Program-made: the position numbers and the translations under genes | Part shown: positions 55,920 to 64,000 of the stretch, one piece after another | How the letters are laid out: each line of letters begins with the position of its first letter | Position numbering within the stretch: position 1 is the first letter of the stretch | The notes under the pieces: model-generated | Databases searched by the model: none | The model's input: the letters and a program-made list of their open reading frames with translations, nothing else | What the model was told of the DNA's origin: nothing | Source: Mesorhizobium sp. SOD10 | GTDB taxonomy: Bacteria; Pseudomonadota; Alphaproteobacteria; Rhizobiales; Rhizobiaceae | Reading direction: 5' to 3' | Assembly: GCA_000824805.1 (NCBI GenBank) | Contig: CCNA01000034.1 | Span: forward strand, 930,001 to 994,000 | DNA length: 64,000 nucleotides

Positions 55920-58694
55920 CTACTGCTTACAGGGCGGTTCGCCAGGATGCCCGCAGGCCGGCTTCCTGTTTCCCTGCGGAGGCTGCTCCTTGGGCTGCTG
56001 CGGCAGACGCCGCTCCTGCGGCTGAGGCCTCGGCTGCTGCTCCAGGCGTCTCTCTTGCGTCTGAGGCTGAGGCCTCGGCTGCTGCAGGTGTCTCTCTTGC
56101 ACCTGAGGCCTTGGCTGCGCCTGGAACTCCGGCCTTTGCGGCCTGAGCACCTGCACGTTCGGCCTTTCCCGCTGGAAGTTGCGCTGGGCGTTGGTGCCCG
56201 CGCCGGTGGCTCCCTCTTCGCCGTTCTGCGGCCTGCGGAACTTCCTGTTTCCGTTGGCCGAACCCTGATTCTGGTCGGAGAACGCACTCGGATTGTTCTT
56301 CCTGAGCCGCTCCTGCACGCTCGGCCGGTTCTCGGCCGGAGCGCCGTTGACGGTCGGCAGCTTGCGGAACTTCCTGCCTCTGTCGCCTCCGTTGACCGAA
56401 CCTTGATCGCTCGGGCCGACAGCTGTCTGGCCCGCCGAGAGATCCTTGCGTGTTAGTTTCCTCGGCTTGCCTTCGTTCTGGCCGGACAACGCATTCGGAT
56501 TGTTCTTCCCGAACCTCTGCTGGGCATTTTGCCCATTCTCGCCCGGCGCGCCATTGATGGTTGGCAGCTTGCGAAACTTCTTACCTCTATCGCCTGCGTT
56601 GACCGAACCTTGATCGCTCGGTCCGGCAGTGGTCTGTCCTCCCGACAAATCCGTGCGTGTCAGCTTTCTCGGTCTGCCTCCGTTCTGGCCCGGCAAAACA
56701 TTCGGATTGTTCTTCCCGAACCTCTGCTGGGCGTTCTGCCCGTTCTCGCCCGGCGCGCCATTGATGGTTGGCAGCTTGCGCAACTTGCCGTTCCTGCTCT
56801 GACCGTTGACAGCTCCGTTCTGCTGGCCGTTGTCCATAACGGGGCCGCCAGCATTCCCGGTAGCCTGCTGGTCGCCACCCACCGTGCTTTGCTTGCCCGG
56901 CACCTTCCTGTTGGGCGCGTTCTGACCGTTGAGCACCGGCCTGCCGTTGACGAGCGGCAGCGCCTTGCCGTCAGCTCCCGGCAAGGCGTGATCGGTCGAG
57001 AGCTTGCCCATCGTCTTCGCCTGCGGCATCGCACCCGGCTCCTGGCCCTGCGTGGCAGCCTGACCCGGCTTCAGCGGCTGGCCGCCCCGATTTTGCTTGA
57101 GCAGCACCGCCCTTTTCTGCAGCAACGGCGGCAGCGCCACCTTGGCCGCCAGTGCGGCCGCTCCCGCGCCGACCGCCATTTTCTGGCCGGTGGTGAGGCC
57201 GCTCGGTGCATTGGCGTTTGGCTGTTCCGTCTGATTGGCCGCCTCGCTGTTGATCGTCGTGTTGTTGATGTTGTTGATGACGGTCGTGTTGTGAATGTTG
57301 TTGAAGATGACGTCGTTCGGCGGCGGCACGATGTCACGCGGCGGCCTGACCCAGACCGGCACGGGGACGAAGACCGGCGTCGGCAGGACGTAAACATCGA
57401 CCGGCGGCGGGGGCGGCGGCAGCACGACGAAATCCGGCGGAGGCGGCGGCAGGAAGACCACCGCGACCGGCGGAGGCGGTTCGAAATCGAAATCGGGATC
57501 GTCGAAATAGAGCACCGGACGATCGACGTAGACGATTTCCTCCGGCGGTGGCGGCGGTACGTCATAGACGATGACCGAGAAGCTCGGCGGCGGCTCGAGC
57601 GCGGCGTCGAAATGTTCCAGCCGGCGGCGCGCGTCCCAGGCATGCGGGCCGTGCGGATAGCGTTCGAGATAGGACCAGTAGGCCTCCGGCGTGTCGCGCA
57701 TCCAGGTCTCGCGCCAGGTGATCGCCTCGCGCCGCGCCGCGATGATGGCGCGCACGCGCTTGGCCATCGGATCGTGCGGATAGGCGACGAGGAAATCCTC
57801 ATAGCCGCGCATCGTGTCGCGATCGAGGGCCGCGACATAGGCGTCATGGGCGTCGAAGTCCCGTATCTCTCTCGTACGATCGGCCCGGGATTCGGCCTCG
57901 GAAACCTTCGGCGCCGGCGCGTCCGGGGCGCGGTCGAAGAAAACGAAGGGTGCATCGATCTTCGAGGCGTCCCACGGCACCTCTGCCCCTTGCGTCACCT
58001 CGTTGACGCGCAGGCGCGTGCGGTCGAACACATCCTCGAGCGACAGGCCGCCGTCGCGCATCATCTCGGCCAGCGCCTGGGCATAGGCGCCATAGGGTCC
58101 CTTGCCTTCCGGCGCCACCGTGCCCGGCGCGGCGTTGAAGGCGACCAGCATGTTCGGATCGGGCTCGACCAGCGCCAGGCCACCGGCCAGCGGCTGGTTC
58201 CACTGGGGAAAGTCATTTGGCCGCGCCGCGTCGAGCACCACGATGTTGACCTTGTTCGGCAGGGCGGCGAGCGGCCTGGTAAGGTCGGAGACCCGCACCG
58301 CCTGGATCGGCACATCGGCCGGATTGGCGATCTTGGCGTCGACCGGCAGGAAATAATTCTCGCCCTCGAACTGCGCGCCGTGGCCGGCAAGGTAGACGAA
58401 GACGACCGCGTTGGGACCGGCGACCGAAACCTTGGCGAGAAAATCGCGATAGGCGCCGCGCAGCGATTCCTGATCGACATCGCGCGCGCCGACCACGTCG
58501 AATCCCGCCGCCTGCAAGGTCTGCGCGATCAGGCCGGCATCGTTGGCCGGCGTTGCCAGCGCCCCAGACGGGTAGGCGGCGTTGCCGATGACGAAGGCAA
58601 GGCGCCTTTGCTCTTGCGCGAGGGCGCCGGTCGCCGAGACGGCGACGACAAGGAAGAGAACGAAAAAACCGAGGAATTTCTGGAACATCCGCAT
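55920..58694 (-). CDS. Large secreted pseudo-caspase with Pro-rich and tandem-repeat tail
   Basis: About 924 residues. Signal peptide, then a caspase-like (C14) domain: LAFVIGNAAYPSGAL, VFVYLAGHGAQFEGENYFLPVD with the His (H105 from this start), and NIVVLDAARPNDF where caspases have LDACR, so the nucleophile Cys is Ala (codon GCG at 58224-58226). The rest of the fold is kept (LVAFNAAPGTVAPEGKGPYGAYAQAL). Then a TPR-like stretch with AYPHDP and ERYPHGPHAWDARRRL, a Pro-rich region (PPPPP clusters), an Asn-rich segment (HNTTVINNINNTTIN), and a C-terminal repeat region rich in Gln/Asn/Arg/Pro. The start was set at the ATG at 58694; one at 58688 is possible. It may act as a scaffold or binding protein in the envelope. 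Confidence 0.88.
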   Translation of the reverse strand: MRMFQKFLGFFVLFLVVAVSATGALAQEQRRLAFVIGNAAYPSGALATPANDAGLIAQTLQAAGFDVVGARDVDQESLRGAYRDFLAKVSVAGPNAVVFVYLAGHGAQFEGENYFLPVDAKIANPADVPIQAVRVSDLTRPLAALPNKVNIVVLDAARPNDFPQWNQPLAGGLALVEPDPNMLVAFNAAPGTVAPEGKGPYGAYAQALAEMMRDGGLSLEDVFDRTRLRVNEVTQGAEVPWDASKIDAPFVFFDRAPDAPAPKVSEAESRADRTREIRDFDAHDAYVAALDRDTMRGYEDFLVAYPHDPMAKRVRAIIAARREAITWRETWMRDTPEAYWSYLERYPHGPHAWDARRRLEHFDAALEPPPSFSVIVYDVPPPPPEEIVYVDRPVLYFDDPDFDFEPPPPVAVVFLPPPPPDFVVLPPPPPPVDVYVLPTPVFVPVPVWVRPPRDIVPPPNDVIFNNIHNTTVINNINNTTINSEAANQTEQPNANAPSGLTTGQKMAVGAGAAALAAKVALPPLLQKRAVLLKQNRGGQPLKPGQAATQGQEPGAMPQAKTMGKLSTDHALPGADGKALPLVNGRPVLNGQNAPNRKVPGKQSTVGGDQQATGNAGGPVMDNGQQNGAVNGQSRNGKLRKLPTINGAPGENGQNAQQRFGKNNPNVLPGQNGGRPRKLTRTDLSGGQTTAGPSDQGSVNAGDRGKKFRKLPTINGAPGENGQNAQQRFGKNNPNALSGQNEGKPRKLTRKDLSAGQTAVGPSDQGSVNGGDRGRKFRKLPTVNGAPAENRPSVQERLRKNNPSAFSDQNQGSANGNRKFRRPQNGEEGATGAGTNAQRNFQRERPNVQVLRPQRPEFQAQPRPQVQERHLQQPRPQPQTQERRLEQQPRPQPQERRLPQQPKEQPPQGNRKPACGHPGEPPCKQ
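56240..56790 (-). repeat. Three tandem 207-bp coding repeats in the pseudo-caspase gene
   Basis: The core GCAGCTTGCG occurs at 56357-56366, 56564-56573 and 56771-56780, exactly 207 bases (69 codons) apart. Each unit encodes KLPTINGAPGENGQNAQQRFG then KNNPN, a Gly/Gln-rich part and LTRxDLS, and GPSDQGSVN. The copy nearest the gene 3' end (encoded last) is shorter and more diverged. In-frame unit length points to expansion by unequal crossing-over or slippage. Confidence 0.85.
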
Positions 58695-58863
58695 TTCAGG
58701 CCACCGCTGCAAGAGCAACCGACGCTGTCGAGGCCCTTCCCCTCCTCCAGCGAATCCAGCCTAGACCGTGCAAAGAGGCGGCTTTGCGGCGCGATTCCGG
58801 CGGCTTGCGAGCAAGCGCGCCGGAAGCGGCGGCTTCAACAAAATGTGATCGTGGTTGGGCTGG

Positions 58864-60105
58864 CTACCGCCGCCTTCTCGGCTTTTCCAGCAGCGCCACG
58901 GCCTCGACATGCGGCGACCACAGGAACTGGTCGATCGGCGTGACGCTCTTCAGCACGTAGCCGCCATCGATCAGGATCCGCAGATCCCGCGCGAGCGTCG
59001 CCGGATTGCAGGACACGGCCGCGACCAGCGGCACGTCGGAGCGGGCGACCTGCTTCGACTGGTCCTCGGCGCCGGCGCGCGGCGGATCGAAGACCAGCCC
59101 ATCGAAGGCGTTCAACTCCTTGAAGGTCAGTGGCCGCCGGAACAGGTCGCGGCGTTCATTGGTCACCCGCTTCAGACCGTTGGCGAAGCGAAAGGCGCGG
59201 TCGAGCGCGGCAAGTGCCGCTGCATCGCCTTCGACGGCATGAACCTCCGACTTCACTGCCAGCCGCAGCGCGAAGCTGCCGCAGCCGGCAAACAGGTCCG
59301 CGACCTTCCTGGCGCGCGACAGATGCTGGCCGACAAGCCCTGCCATCGTCTGCTCGGCGGCTTCCGTCGCCTGCAGGAAGGCGCCGGGCGGCACGGCGAC
59401 GGCGACCGGTCCGAATTGCACCACCGGCTTCTTCGGCTCGACGACGATCTCGCCGTCGACGGAAAGCCGCGCCAGACCTTCGGCCATGACGAAATTCGAC
59501 GCGATGCGGCGCTGGTGATCGCCGAGCTTGCCGGATTCCTGGACGGCCACATCGAGGCCGGAAGCGGTGACGGTCACCGTCATGTGGAAAGCCTTCGGCG
59601 TGGCGCAGACCAATCCGGCGAGCGCGCGCAATTTATCGAGCGACGAGACGATCGCCGGAAGCGAGATCGGGCATTCCTCGATCGGGATGATTTCCGAGGA
59701 CAGCGCGCGCACGAAGCCGAGCAGCATGCCTGCCTCGGTCCGCCTTGCGCTGAAGGTGACGCGGCGGCGGGTGTGCGGCGCGCAAGGCACCAGCGCAGCA
59801 ATCTCGCAAGCGATGCCCTTGGCCTTGAGCGCCTGCACGACCCTCTCGCGCTTCCATTGCCCATAGGCTGCGGCCTCGTAATGCTGCAACGCGCAGCCGC
59901 CGCATTCGGTGAAATGCCGGCAGGCCGGATCGATCCTGAGCGGCGAGGCTTCCAGCACCGACATCAGCGTGGCGCGATCCCGCTGGCGTGCGGCCGTGAC
60001 CGTCTCGCCCGGCAGCGCAAACGGAATGAAGATCTCCCCGCCCTCAGCATTGGCGATGCCGTCGCCTTGCGAACCCAACCTTGCGATGGTGAAGCGTGTG
60101 CTCAT
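58864..60105 (-). CDS. RNA uridine-C5 methyltransferase (RlmD/RumA-like)
   Basis: 413 residues. N-terminal TRAM-type start SQGDGIANAEGGEIFIPFALPGE, Fe-S cluster Cys in CRHFTECGGCALQHYEAAAYGQWKRERV, AdoMet site VADLFAGCGSFALRLA, FDPPRAGAEDQ (motif with catalytic Asp) and VSCNPATLARDLRIL with the catalytic Cys. Methylates uridine in 23S rRNA, likely U1939-type. Its stop is in the tlyA operon end: the start overlaps the tlyA stop (ATGA). Confidence 0.92.
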   Translation of the reverse strand: MSTRFTIARLGSQGDGIANAEGGEIFIPFALPGETVTAARQRDRATLMSVLEASPLRIDPACRHFTECGGCALQHYEAAAYGQWKRERVVQALKAKGIACEIAALVPCAPHTRRRVTFSARRTEAGMLLGFVRALSSEIIPIEECPISLPAIVSSLDKLRALAGLVCATPKAFHMTVTVTASGLDVAVQESGKLGDHQRRIASNFVMAEGLARLSVDGEIVVEPKKPVVQFGPVAVAVPPGAFLQATEAAEQTMAGLVGQHLSRARKVADLFAGCGSFALRLAVKSEVHAVEGDAAALAALDRAFRFANGLKRVTNERRDLFRRPLTFKELNAFDGLVFDPPRAGAEDQSKQVARSDVPLVAAVSCNPATLARDLRILIDGGYVLKSVTPIDQFLWSPHVEAVALLEKPRRRR

Positions 60106-60878
60106 CGCAATGGTCCTGTGTCCTTGATGCCGGCGAGCAGGAACTCGCGGTTTCCGTCGCCGCCTTCAATCGGCGACGGGTCCAGCCCGAGCACCCGCCA
60201 ACCGGGAATGCCGGCCAGCCAATCGTGCAAATTCCCGGCAATGCGCTCGGCATCGCCCGGATCCTTGAGCAGGCCGCCCTTGCCGATCGCCTCGCGCCCG
60301 GCCTCGAATTGCGGCTTGACCAGTAGGATTGCCCTGGCGCCCTCGCCCGCCAGTTCCAGCGCCGGCGGCAGCGCCAGCTTCAGCGAGATGAAGGAGACGT
60401 CGCAAACCAGGAAACCGGGAATGCGGCCGCCGAGATCGGCTGCCGTCAGATCGCGGGCGTTCAGCCCTTCGATCACCGTCACACGCAGGTCGCCGGCAAT
60501 ATCGGGATGGATCTGGCCATGGCCGACATCGATCGCCGTGACATGCGCCGCGCCGCGCTGGAGCAGCACCTGGGAGAAGCCGCCGGTCGAGGCCCCGATA
60601 TCGAGCGCCTCGCATCCGGAAGGATCGAGGCCGAAATGGTCGAGGCCGGCAATCAGCTTCAGCGCCGCGCGCGAGACATAGGCCTGGGCCGGATCGGCGA
60701 TGGCGACCAGGCAGTCCGGCGCGACGGGCTGGCCGGGCTTGCGGGCAAGGATGCCGTCGACCGTCACCGTGCCGCGCTCGATCGCGTCGCGGGCGCGCGA
60801 GCGGCTCGCAAACAGGCCACGCCCGACGAGCAATTCGTCGAGCCGCTGGCGCCGGCTGACTGGCACAGGGGAACTCAT
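60102..60878 (-). CDS. TlyA-family rRNA 2'-O-methyltransferase
   Basis: 258 residues: S4-like N-terminal domain (QRLDELLVGRGLFASRSRARDAIERGTVTVDGI), then SAM-binding ALDIGASTGGFSQVLLQRGAAHVTAIDVGHGQ, and VCDVSFISLKLALPPALEL and LLVKPQFEAGREAIGKGG. In mycobacteria TlyA methylates 16S and 23S rRNA cytidines; some family members are reported as hemolysins. Part of a dxs-tlyA-rumA type cluster with two small genes inserted between tlyA and dxs. Confidence 0.93.
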   Translation of the reverse strand: MSSPVPVSRRQRLDELLVGRGLFASRSRARDAIERGTVTVDGILARKPGQPVAPDCLVAIADPAQAYVSRAALKLIAGLDHFGLDPSGCEALDIGASTGGFSQVLLQRGAAHVTAIDVGHGQIHPDIAGDLRVTVIEGLNARDLTAADLGGRIPGFLVCDVSFISLKLALPPALELAGEGARAILLVKPQFEAGREAIGKGGLLKDPGDAERIAGNLHDWLAGIPGWRVLGLDPSPIEGGDGNREFLLAGIKDTGPLR

Positions 60879-60988
60879 CGGCTTTCATTGGCGAAAGCCG
60901 GGCGCGAACGCAATGGGGTTTGAATATCGGACGACAGGCCGCAGAATGCCGGCAGGAACAGGCCGTTCGTCGGTCGGCGGAGGTGACA

Positions 60989-61390
60989 ATGCTGAAGGGT
61001 ACCTGTCATTGCGGCGCGGCGCACTGGACGCTGGAAGGCGATCCCGGCGGAATCACCGCCTGCAATTGCACGCTTTGCCGCCGCTACGGCACGCTCTGGG
61101 CTTACGACTATGTCGACGAACGCATTCGCGTGGCCGGGCCGCTGAAGTCTTACACACGCGCCGAGGTGGCGGAGCCCGCGCTGGAAATCCTGTTCTGTCC
61201 GACCTGCGCCTGCGTGGTCGCCTGGCGCGGCCTGCGTTCAAGCAAGAGCGGCCGTACGCGCATCGCCGTCAATGTCAGGCTGGCGCCGCCGGAGGAGGTC
61301 GCCGATCTGCCGATCGACCATTTCGATGGCCTCGACAGTTTCGACGACCTGCCGCGCGACGGCCGCTGCGTGCGCGACATGTGGTTCTAA
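60989..61390 (+). CDS. GFA-family (CENP-V/glutathione-dependent formaldehyde-activating) protein
   Basis: 133 residues with zinc-binding Cys sets: GTCHCGAAHWTL, ACNCTLCRRYGTLWAYDY and LFCPTCACVVAWRG, the pattern of GFA-fold enzymes. GGAGGTGACA before the ATG at 60989 decides the start. Substrate unknown; GFA-fold proteins have many functions. It lies opposite in orientation to the flanking dxs/tlyA genes, which suggests insertion into the cluster. Confidence 0.85.
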   Translation: MLKGTCHCGAAHWTLEGDPGGITACNCTLCRRYGTLWAYDYVDERIRVAGPLKSYTRAEVAEPALEILFCPTCACVVAWRGLRSSKSGRTRIAVNVRLAPPEEVADLPIDHFDGLDSFDDLPRDGRCVRDMWF

Positions 61391-61674
61391 AAAACGATTC
61401 GCGAGAGCCGACGCTCGACGGCCGGCGTCAGGTCATCATTGCCGGAAGCTTCCTTGCGCGGCGACTCCACCGGGGCCGGCGCGGCGGGCGTTGTTTGCGG
61501 CACGACGACGAGTTGAGGAACCTGCTTGTAGGAAAAGCCGCCGCGGATGTTGCCCATGTTTGCGGCGATAATATCCCGCACGGCCTTTTCGAGATTGCGG
61601 TCGTAACGCGTTTCGGCTGCCGCCGGCATCGCCATCGCCGTCAAAAGCGCCACGCCGCACAGAAGCATCTTCAT
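61387..61674 (-). CDS. Small secreted hypothetical protein
   Basis: 95 residues with a signal peptide (MKMLLCGVALLTAMAMPAAAE) and a short polar mature region: YDRNLEKAVRDIIAANMGNIRGGF, a Pro/Ala/Val linker and NDDLTPAVERRLSRIVF. No known family is recognised. The last codons overlap the end of the convergent GFA-family gene by four bases. Confidence 0.72.
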   Translation of the reverse strand: MKMLLCGVALLTAMAMPAAAETRYDRNLEKAVRDIIAANMGNIRGGFSYKQVPQLVVVPQTTPAAPAPVESPRKEASGNDDLTPAVERRLSRIVF

Positions 61675-61824
61675 TTTTATAATCTCCCTGCCTGGCGCGA
61701 AGCTCTAGCAGGACGCCGTTGAAAATCGGCCAAGAGACAGGGTAAGCGAAGCACCAAATGGAAGCATTAACAGATGCCTACAACCGACAGCCGGCAAACC
61801 GATTCAGCCTCTTGAAGTTCTGAT

Positions 61825-63732
61825 TCAGGCGCGCTGCGCCTGCACGCCGCGGCCGAGCGCGGCGAAGACGGTGCGCACGATGCCTGCCGAATCCAGCCCG
61901 GCATCGGCATACATCTTTTCGGGCTTGGCGTGGTCGGTGAACACGTCCGGCAGCACCAGCGGGCGCACCTTGAGGCCACTTTCCAGCAGGCCTTCATGGG
62001 CGAGGAAATGCAGCACCTGGGTGGCGAAGCCGCCGATGGCGCCCTCCTCCACGGTCACCAACACTTCGTGCGAACGGGCGAGCCGCCGGATCAGATCCTC
62101 GTCCAGCGGCTTGGCGAAGCGGGCGTCGGCGACGGTGGTAGAGAGACCCGCCGCGCCGAGTTCCTCGGCGGCCAGAAGGCAATCCTGCAAACGCGTGCCG
62201 AAGGAAAGCAGCGCGACCTTGGTCCCCTCTTTGAGGATGCGGCCCTTGCCGATTTCCAGCAGCGAGCCGCGCTCCGGCATGTCGACGCCGACGCCGTTGC
62301 CGCGCGGGTAGCGGAAAGCGATCGGGCCGTCATCATAGGACGCGGCGGTGCGCACCATATGGCGAAGCTCCGCCTCGTCGGCCGCGGCCATGACGACGAA
62401 GCCCGGCAGCGAGGCGAGGAAAGTGGTGTCGAAGGCGCCGCAATGGGTGGCCCCGTCGGCGCCGACGAAGCCGGCGCGGTCGATCGGAAAACGCACCGGC
62501 AGTTTCTGGATCGCCACGTCGTGGACGACCTGGTCGTAGGCGCGCTGCAGGAAGGTGGAGTAGATCGCGGCGAAGGGCTTGTAGCCTTCAGTGGCAAGCC
62601 CCGCAGCGAAGGTCACCGCATGCTGCTCGGCAATGCCGACATCGAAGGTCCGCTTCGGAAACACCTCGCCGAACAGGTCGAGGCCAGTGCCGCTCGGCAT
62701 GGCGGCAGTGATGGCGATGATACGGTCGTCCTCGCGCGCTTCCTGGATCAGGCTCTCGGCGAAGACCTTGGTGTAGGCCGGCGCATTGGCCGGCGCCTTG
62801 GCCTGTGCCCCGGTGATGACGTCGAATTTGTTGACGCCGTGATATTTGTCGGCGGCTGCCTCCGCCGGCGCGTAGCCCTTGCCCTTCTGGGTCACGACAT
62901 GGATCAGCACCGGGCCTTTGCCGTTGTCGCGCACATTCTTCAACACCGGGATCAGATGCTCGAGATTGTGCCCGTCGATGGGGCCGATGTGGTAGAAGCC
63001 CAGCTCCTCAAACAGGGTGCCGCCGGTGACATAGCCGCGCGCGTGCTCGACGGCGCGGGTGATGGCGCGGTCGGCGCGCTTGCCGAGATAGGATGTCAGC
63101 TTCTTGCCGAAATCGCGCAGGCCGAGATAAGCCTTGCCGGAAGCGAGCCTCGCCAGATAGGCGCTCATGGCGCCGGTCGGCGGCGCGATCGACATGTCAT
63201 TGTCGTTGAGGATGACGATCAGGCGGGCATCGAGCGCGCCGGCATTGTTCAGCGCCTCGAAGGCCATGCCGGCCGACATCGACCCGTCACCTATGACGGA
63301 AATGACATTGTTGCGGCCACCCGAGAGGTCGCGGCCCATGGCCATGCCGAGGCCGGCCGAAATCGAGGTCGAGGAGTGTGCTGCGCCGAACGGGTCGTAT
63401 TCGCTCTCGGCGCGCCGGGTGAAGCCGGAGAGGCCGCCTTCCTGGCGAAGCGTGCGGATGCGGTCGCGGCGGCCGGTCAGGATCTTGTGCGGATAGGCCT
63501 GGTGGCCGACGTCCCAGATCAGCCGGTCGTCCGGGGTGTTGAAGACATAGTGCAGCGCAACGGTCAGTTCGACGACGCCGAGGCCGGCGCCGAGATGACC
63601 GCCGGTCTGCGACACGGCGTCTATCAGCTCGGCGCGCAACTCGGCAGCAAGCTGCGGGAGCGCGCTCTCATCGAGCCTCCGCAGGTCCGCCGGAATGCGG
63701 ACCTTGTCGAGCAGCGGCGTGTCTGGCTTCAC
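61825..63732 (-). CDS. dxs: 1-deoxy-D-xylulose-5-phosphate synthase
   Basis: 635 residues. First step of the MEP isoprenoid pathway: pyruvate + glyceraldehyde-3-phosphate to DXP with thiamine diphosphate. TPP motif GDGSMSAGMAFEALNNAG, HVVTQKGKGYAPAE, ALPxGTGLDLFGEVFPKRTFDVGIAEQHAVTFAAG, and DRAGFVGADGATHCGAFDT are visible. Stand-alone in this window, with a 150-base gap to the small secreted gene. Confidence 0.98.
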   Translation of the reverse strand: MKPDTPLLDKVRIPADLRRLDESALPQLAAELRAELIDAVSQTGGHLGAGLGVVELTVALHYVFNTPDDRLIWDVGHQAYPHKILTGRRDRIRTLRQEGGLSGFTRRAESEYDPFGAAHSSTSISAGLGMAMGRDLSGGRNNVISVIGDGSMSAGMAFEALNNAGALDARLIVILNDNDMSIAPPTGAMSAYLARLASGKAYLGLRDFGKKLTSYLGKRADRAITRAVEHARGYVTGGTLFEELGFYHIGPIDGHNLEHLIPVLKNVRDNGKGPVLIHVVTQKGKGYAPAEAAADKYHGVNKFDVITGAQAKAPANAPAYTKVFAESLIQEAREDDRIIAITAAMPSGTGLDLFGEVFPKRTFDVGIAEQHAVTFAAGLATEGYKPFAAIYSTFLQRAYDQVVHDVAIQKLPVRFPIDRAGFVGADGATHCGAFDTTFLASLPGFVVMAAADEAELRHMVRTAASYDDGPIAFRYPRGNGVGVDMPERGSLLEIGKGRILKEGTKVALLSFGTRLQDCLLAAEELGAAGLSTTVADARFAKPLDEDLIRRLARSHEVLVTVEEGAIGGFATQVLHFLAHEGLLESGLKVRPLVLPDVFTDHAKPEKMYADAGLDSAGIVRTVFAALGRGVQAQRA

Positions 63733-63857
63733 TCGGGCGCGTCCTGCCTCAATTGATCGAACACGGCGCTACCAGCAGATTGCGCCATAATCATGCGCGG
63801 AATAGGCCGCCGGCGGGCGAATGTAAATGCGCGCCGGTGACGCGCGGCTTGAGTATC

Positions 63858-64000
63858 CTAGCTCTCAGGCAGCGGAATGAACTCCTCCTCATCGCCGGGA
63901 ACGATATCGAAGCGGCCTGTCTTCCATTCCTGCTTGGCCTGCTCGATGCGTTCCTTGGACGACGAGACGAAATTCCACCAGATGTAGCGCTGGGAGCCTA
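63858..64000 (-). CDS. Pirin-family protein, C-terminal fragment at window edge
   Basis: Only the last 47 codons are present: GSQRYIWWNFVSSSKERIEQAKQEWKTGRFDIVPGDEEEFIPLPES, which is the conserved C-terminus of pirin (WWNFVSS and the EEFIPLP end). The rest lies beyond the right edge. Function (quercetinase-like cupin or transcription cofactor) cannot be judged. Confidence 0.85.
   Translation of the reverse strand, partial: GSQRYIWWNFVSSSKERIEQAKQEWKTGRFDIVPGDEEEFIPLPES

Overview
The window looks like chromosomal DNA of an alphaproteobacterium of the order Hyphomicrobiales, most like Mesorhizobium or another Phyllobacteriaceae. This is an inference from high GC content, a CcrM-type methyltransferase, the gene order mutY / dciA (DUF721) / dsbA-like / smc, a cytochrome aa3 operon with a tiny CoxF-like gene between ctaB and ctaG, a rhizobial caspase-like protein with an alanine-rich active-site motif, and dispersed intergenic palindromes of rhizobial style. 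No sequence search was run. No rRNA, CRISPR array, transposase or phage gene was seen.

Layout. 1-4.1 kb: a minus-strand surface-polysaccharide operon, rfbA-rfbC-rfbB-rfbD (dTDP-L-rhamnose synthesis), running translationally coupled into a sulfotransferase-like gene cut by the window edge. 4.2-9.7 kb: bioY with a strong terminator, a metallo-beta-lactamase-fold hydrolase, DUF1499, an acyl-CoA synthetase and two small proteins. 9.8-13.2 kb: a NodB-like deacetylase and two tandemly duplicated family 9 glycosyltransferases, each with its own related leader. 13.4-20.3 kb: ppdK, then a plus-strand GDP-mannose branch (phosphomannomutase, GDP-mannose 4,6-dehydratase, NAD-dependent reductase) that would give GDP-D-rhamnose or a related 6-deoxyhexose. 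20.5 kb: tRNA-Gln(UUG).

20.6-32.7 kb: a DUF1772 membrane protein, an unusual HAD-phosphatase/HerA-like ATPase fusion, then genome-maintenance genes: smc, a DsbA-like lipoprotein, dciA, mutY, two HAD phosphatases, ccrM, and a lipoprotein. 32.8-41.8 kb: thrC, an M16 processing protease, a GNAT acetyltransferase, a large membrane c-di-GMP protein with a degenerate GGDEF and an intact EAL domain, yqgE, a DsbD-N-domain protein, a Prx5 peroxiredoxin and DUF2938. 41.8-51.5 kb: a minus-strand block of histidine phosphatase, rnhA, thrB, ispH, SURF1 and DUF983, then the cytochrome c oxidase genes ctaC-ctaD-ctaB-coxF-ctaG-ctaE ending in a terminator.

51.8-64 kb: IalB-like and YbjN-like secreted proteins, tldD, an orphan VapB-type antitoxin whose toxin partner seems to be lost, a periplasmic transglutaminase-like cysteine peptidase convergent with a large secreted pseudo-caspase (catalytic Cys replaced by Ala, 207-bp internal tandem repeats), two RNA methyltransferases, a GFA-family protein, a small secreted protein, dxs, and the C-terminal end of a pirin.

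Most of the window is ordinary core genome. The parts most worth a second look are the HAD/HerA fusion (21417-23129), the pseudo-caspase beside the cysteine peptidase (54984-58694), the duplicated glycosyltransferase-plus-leader unit (10743-13319), and the dispersed two-hairpin intergenic repeat family.
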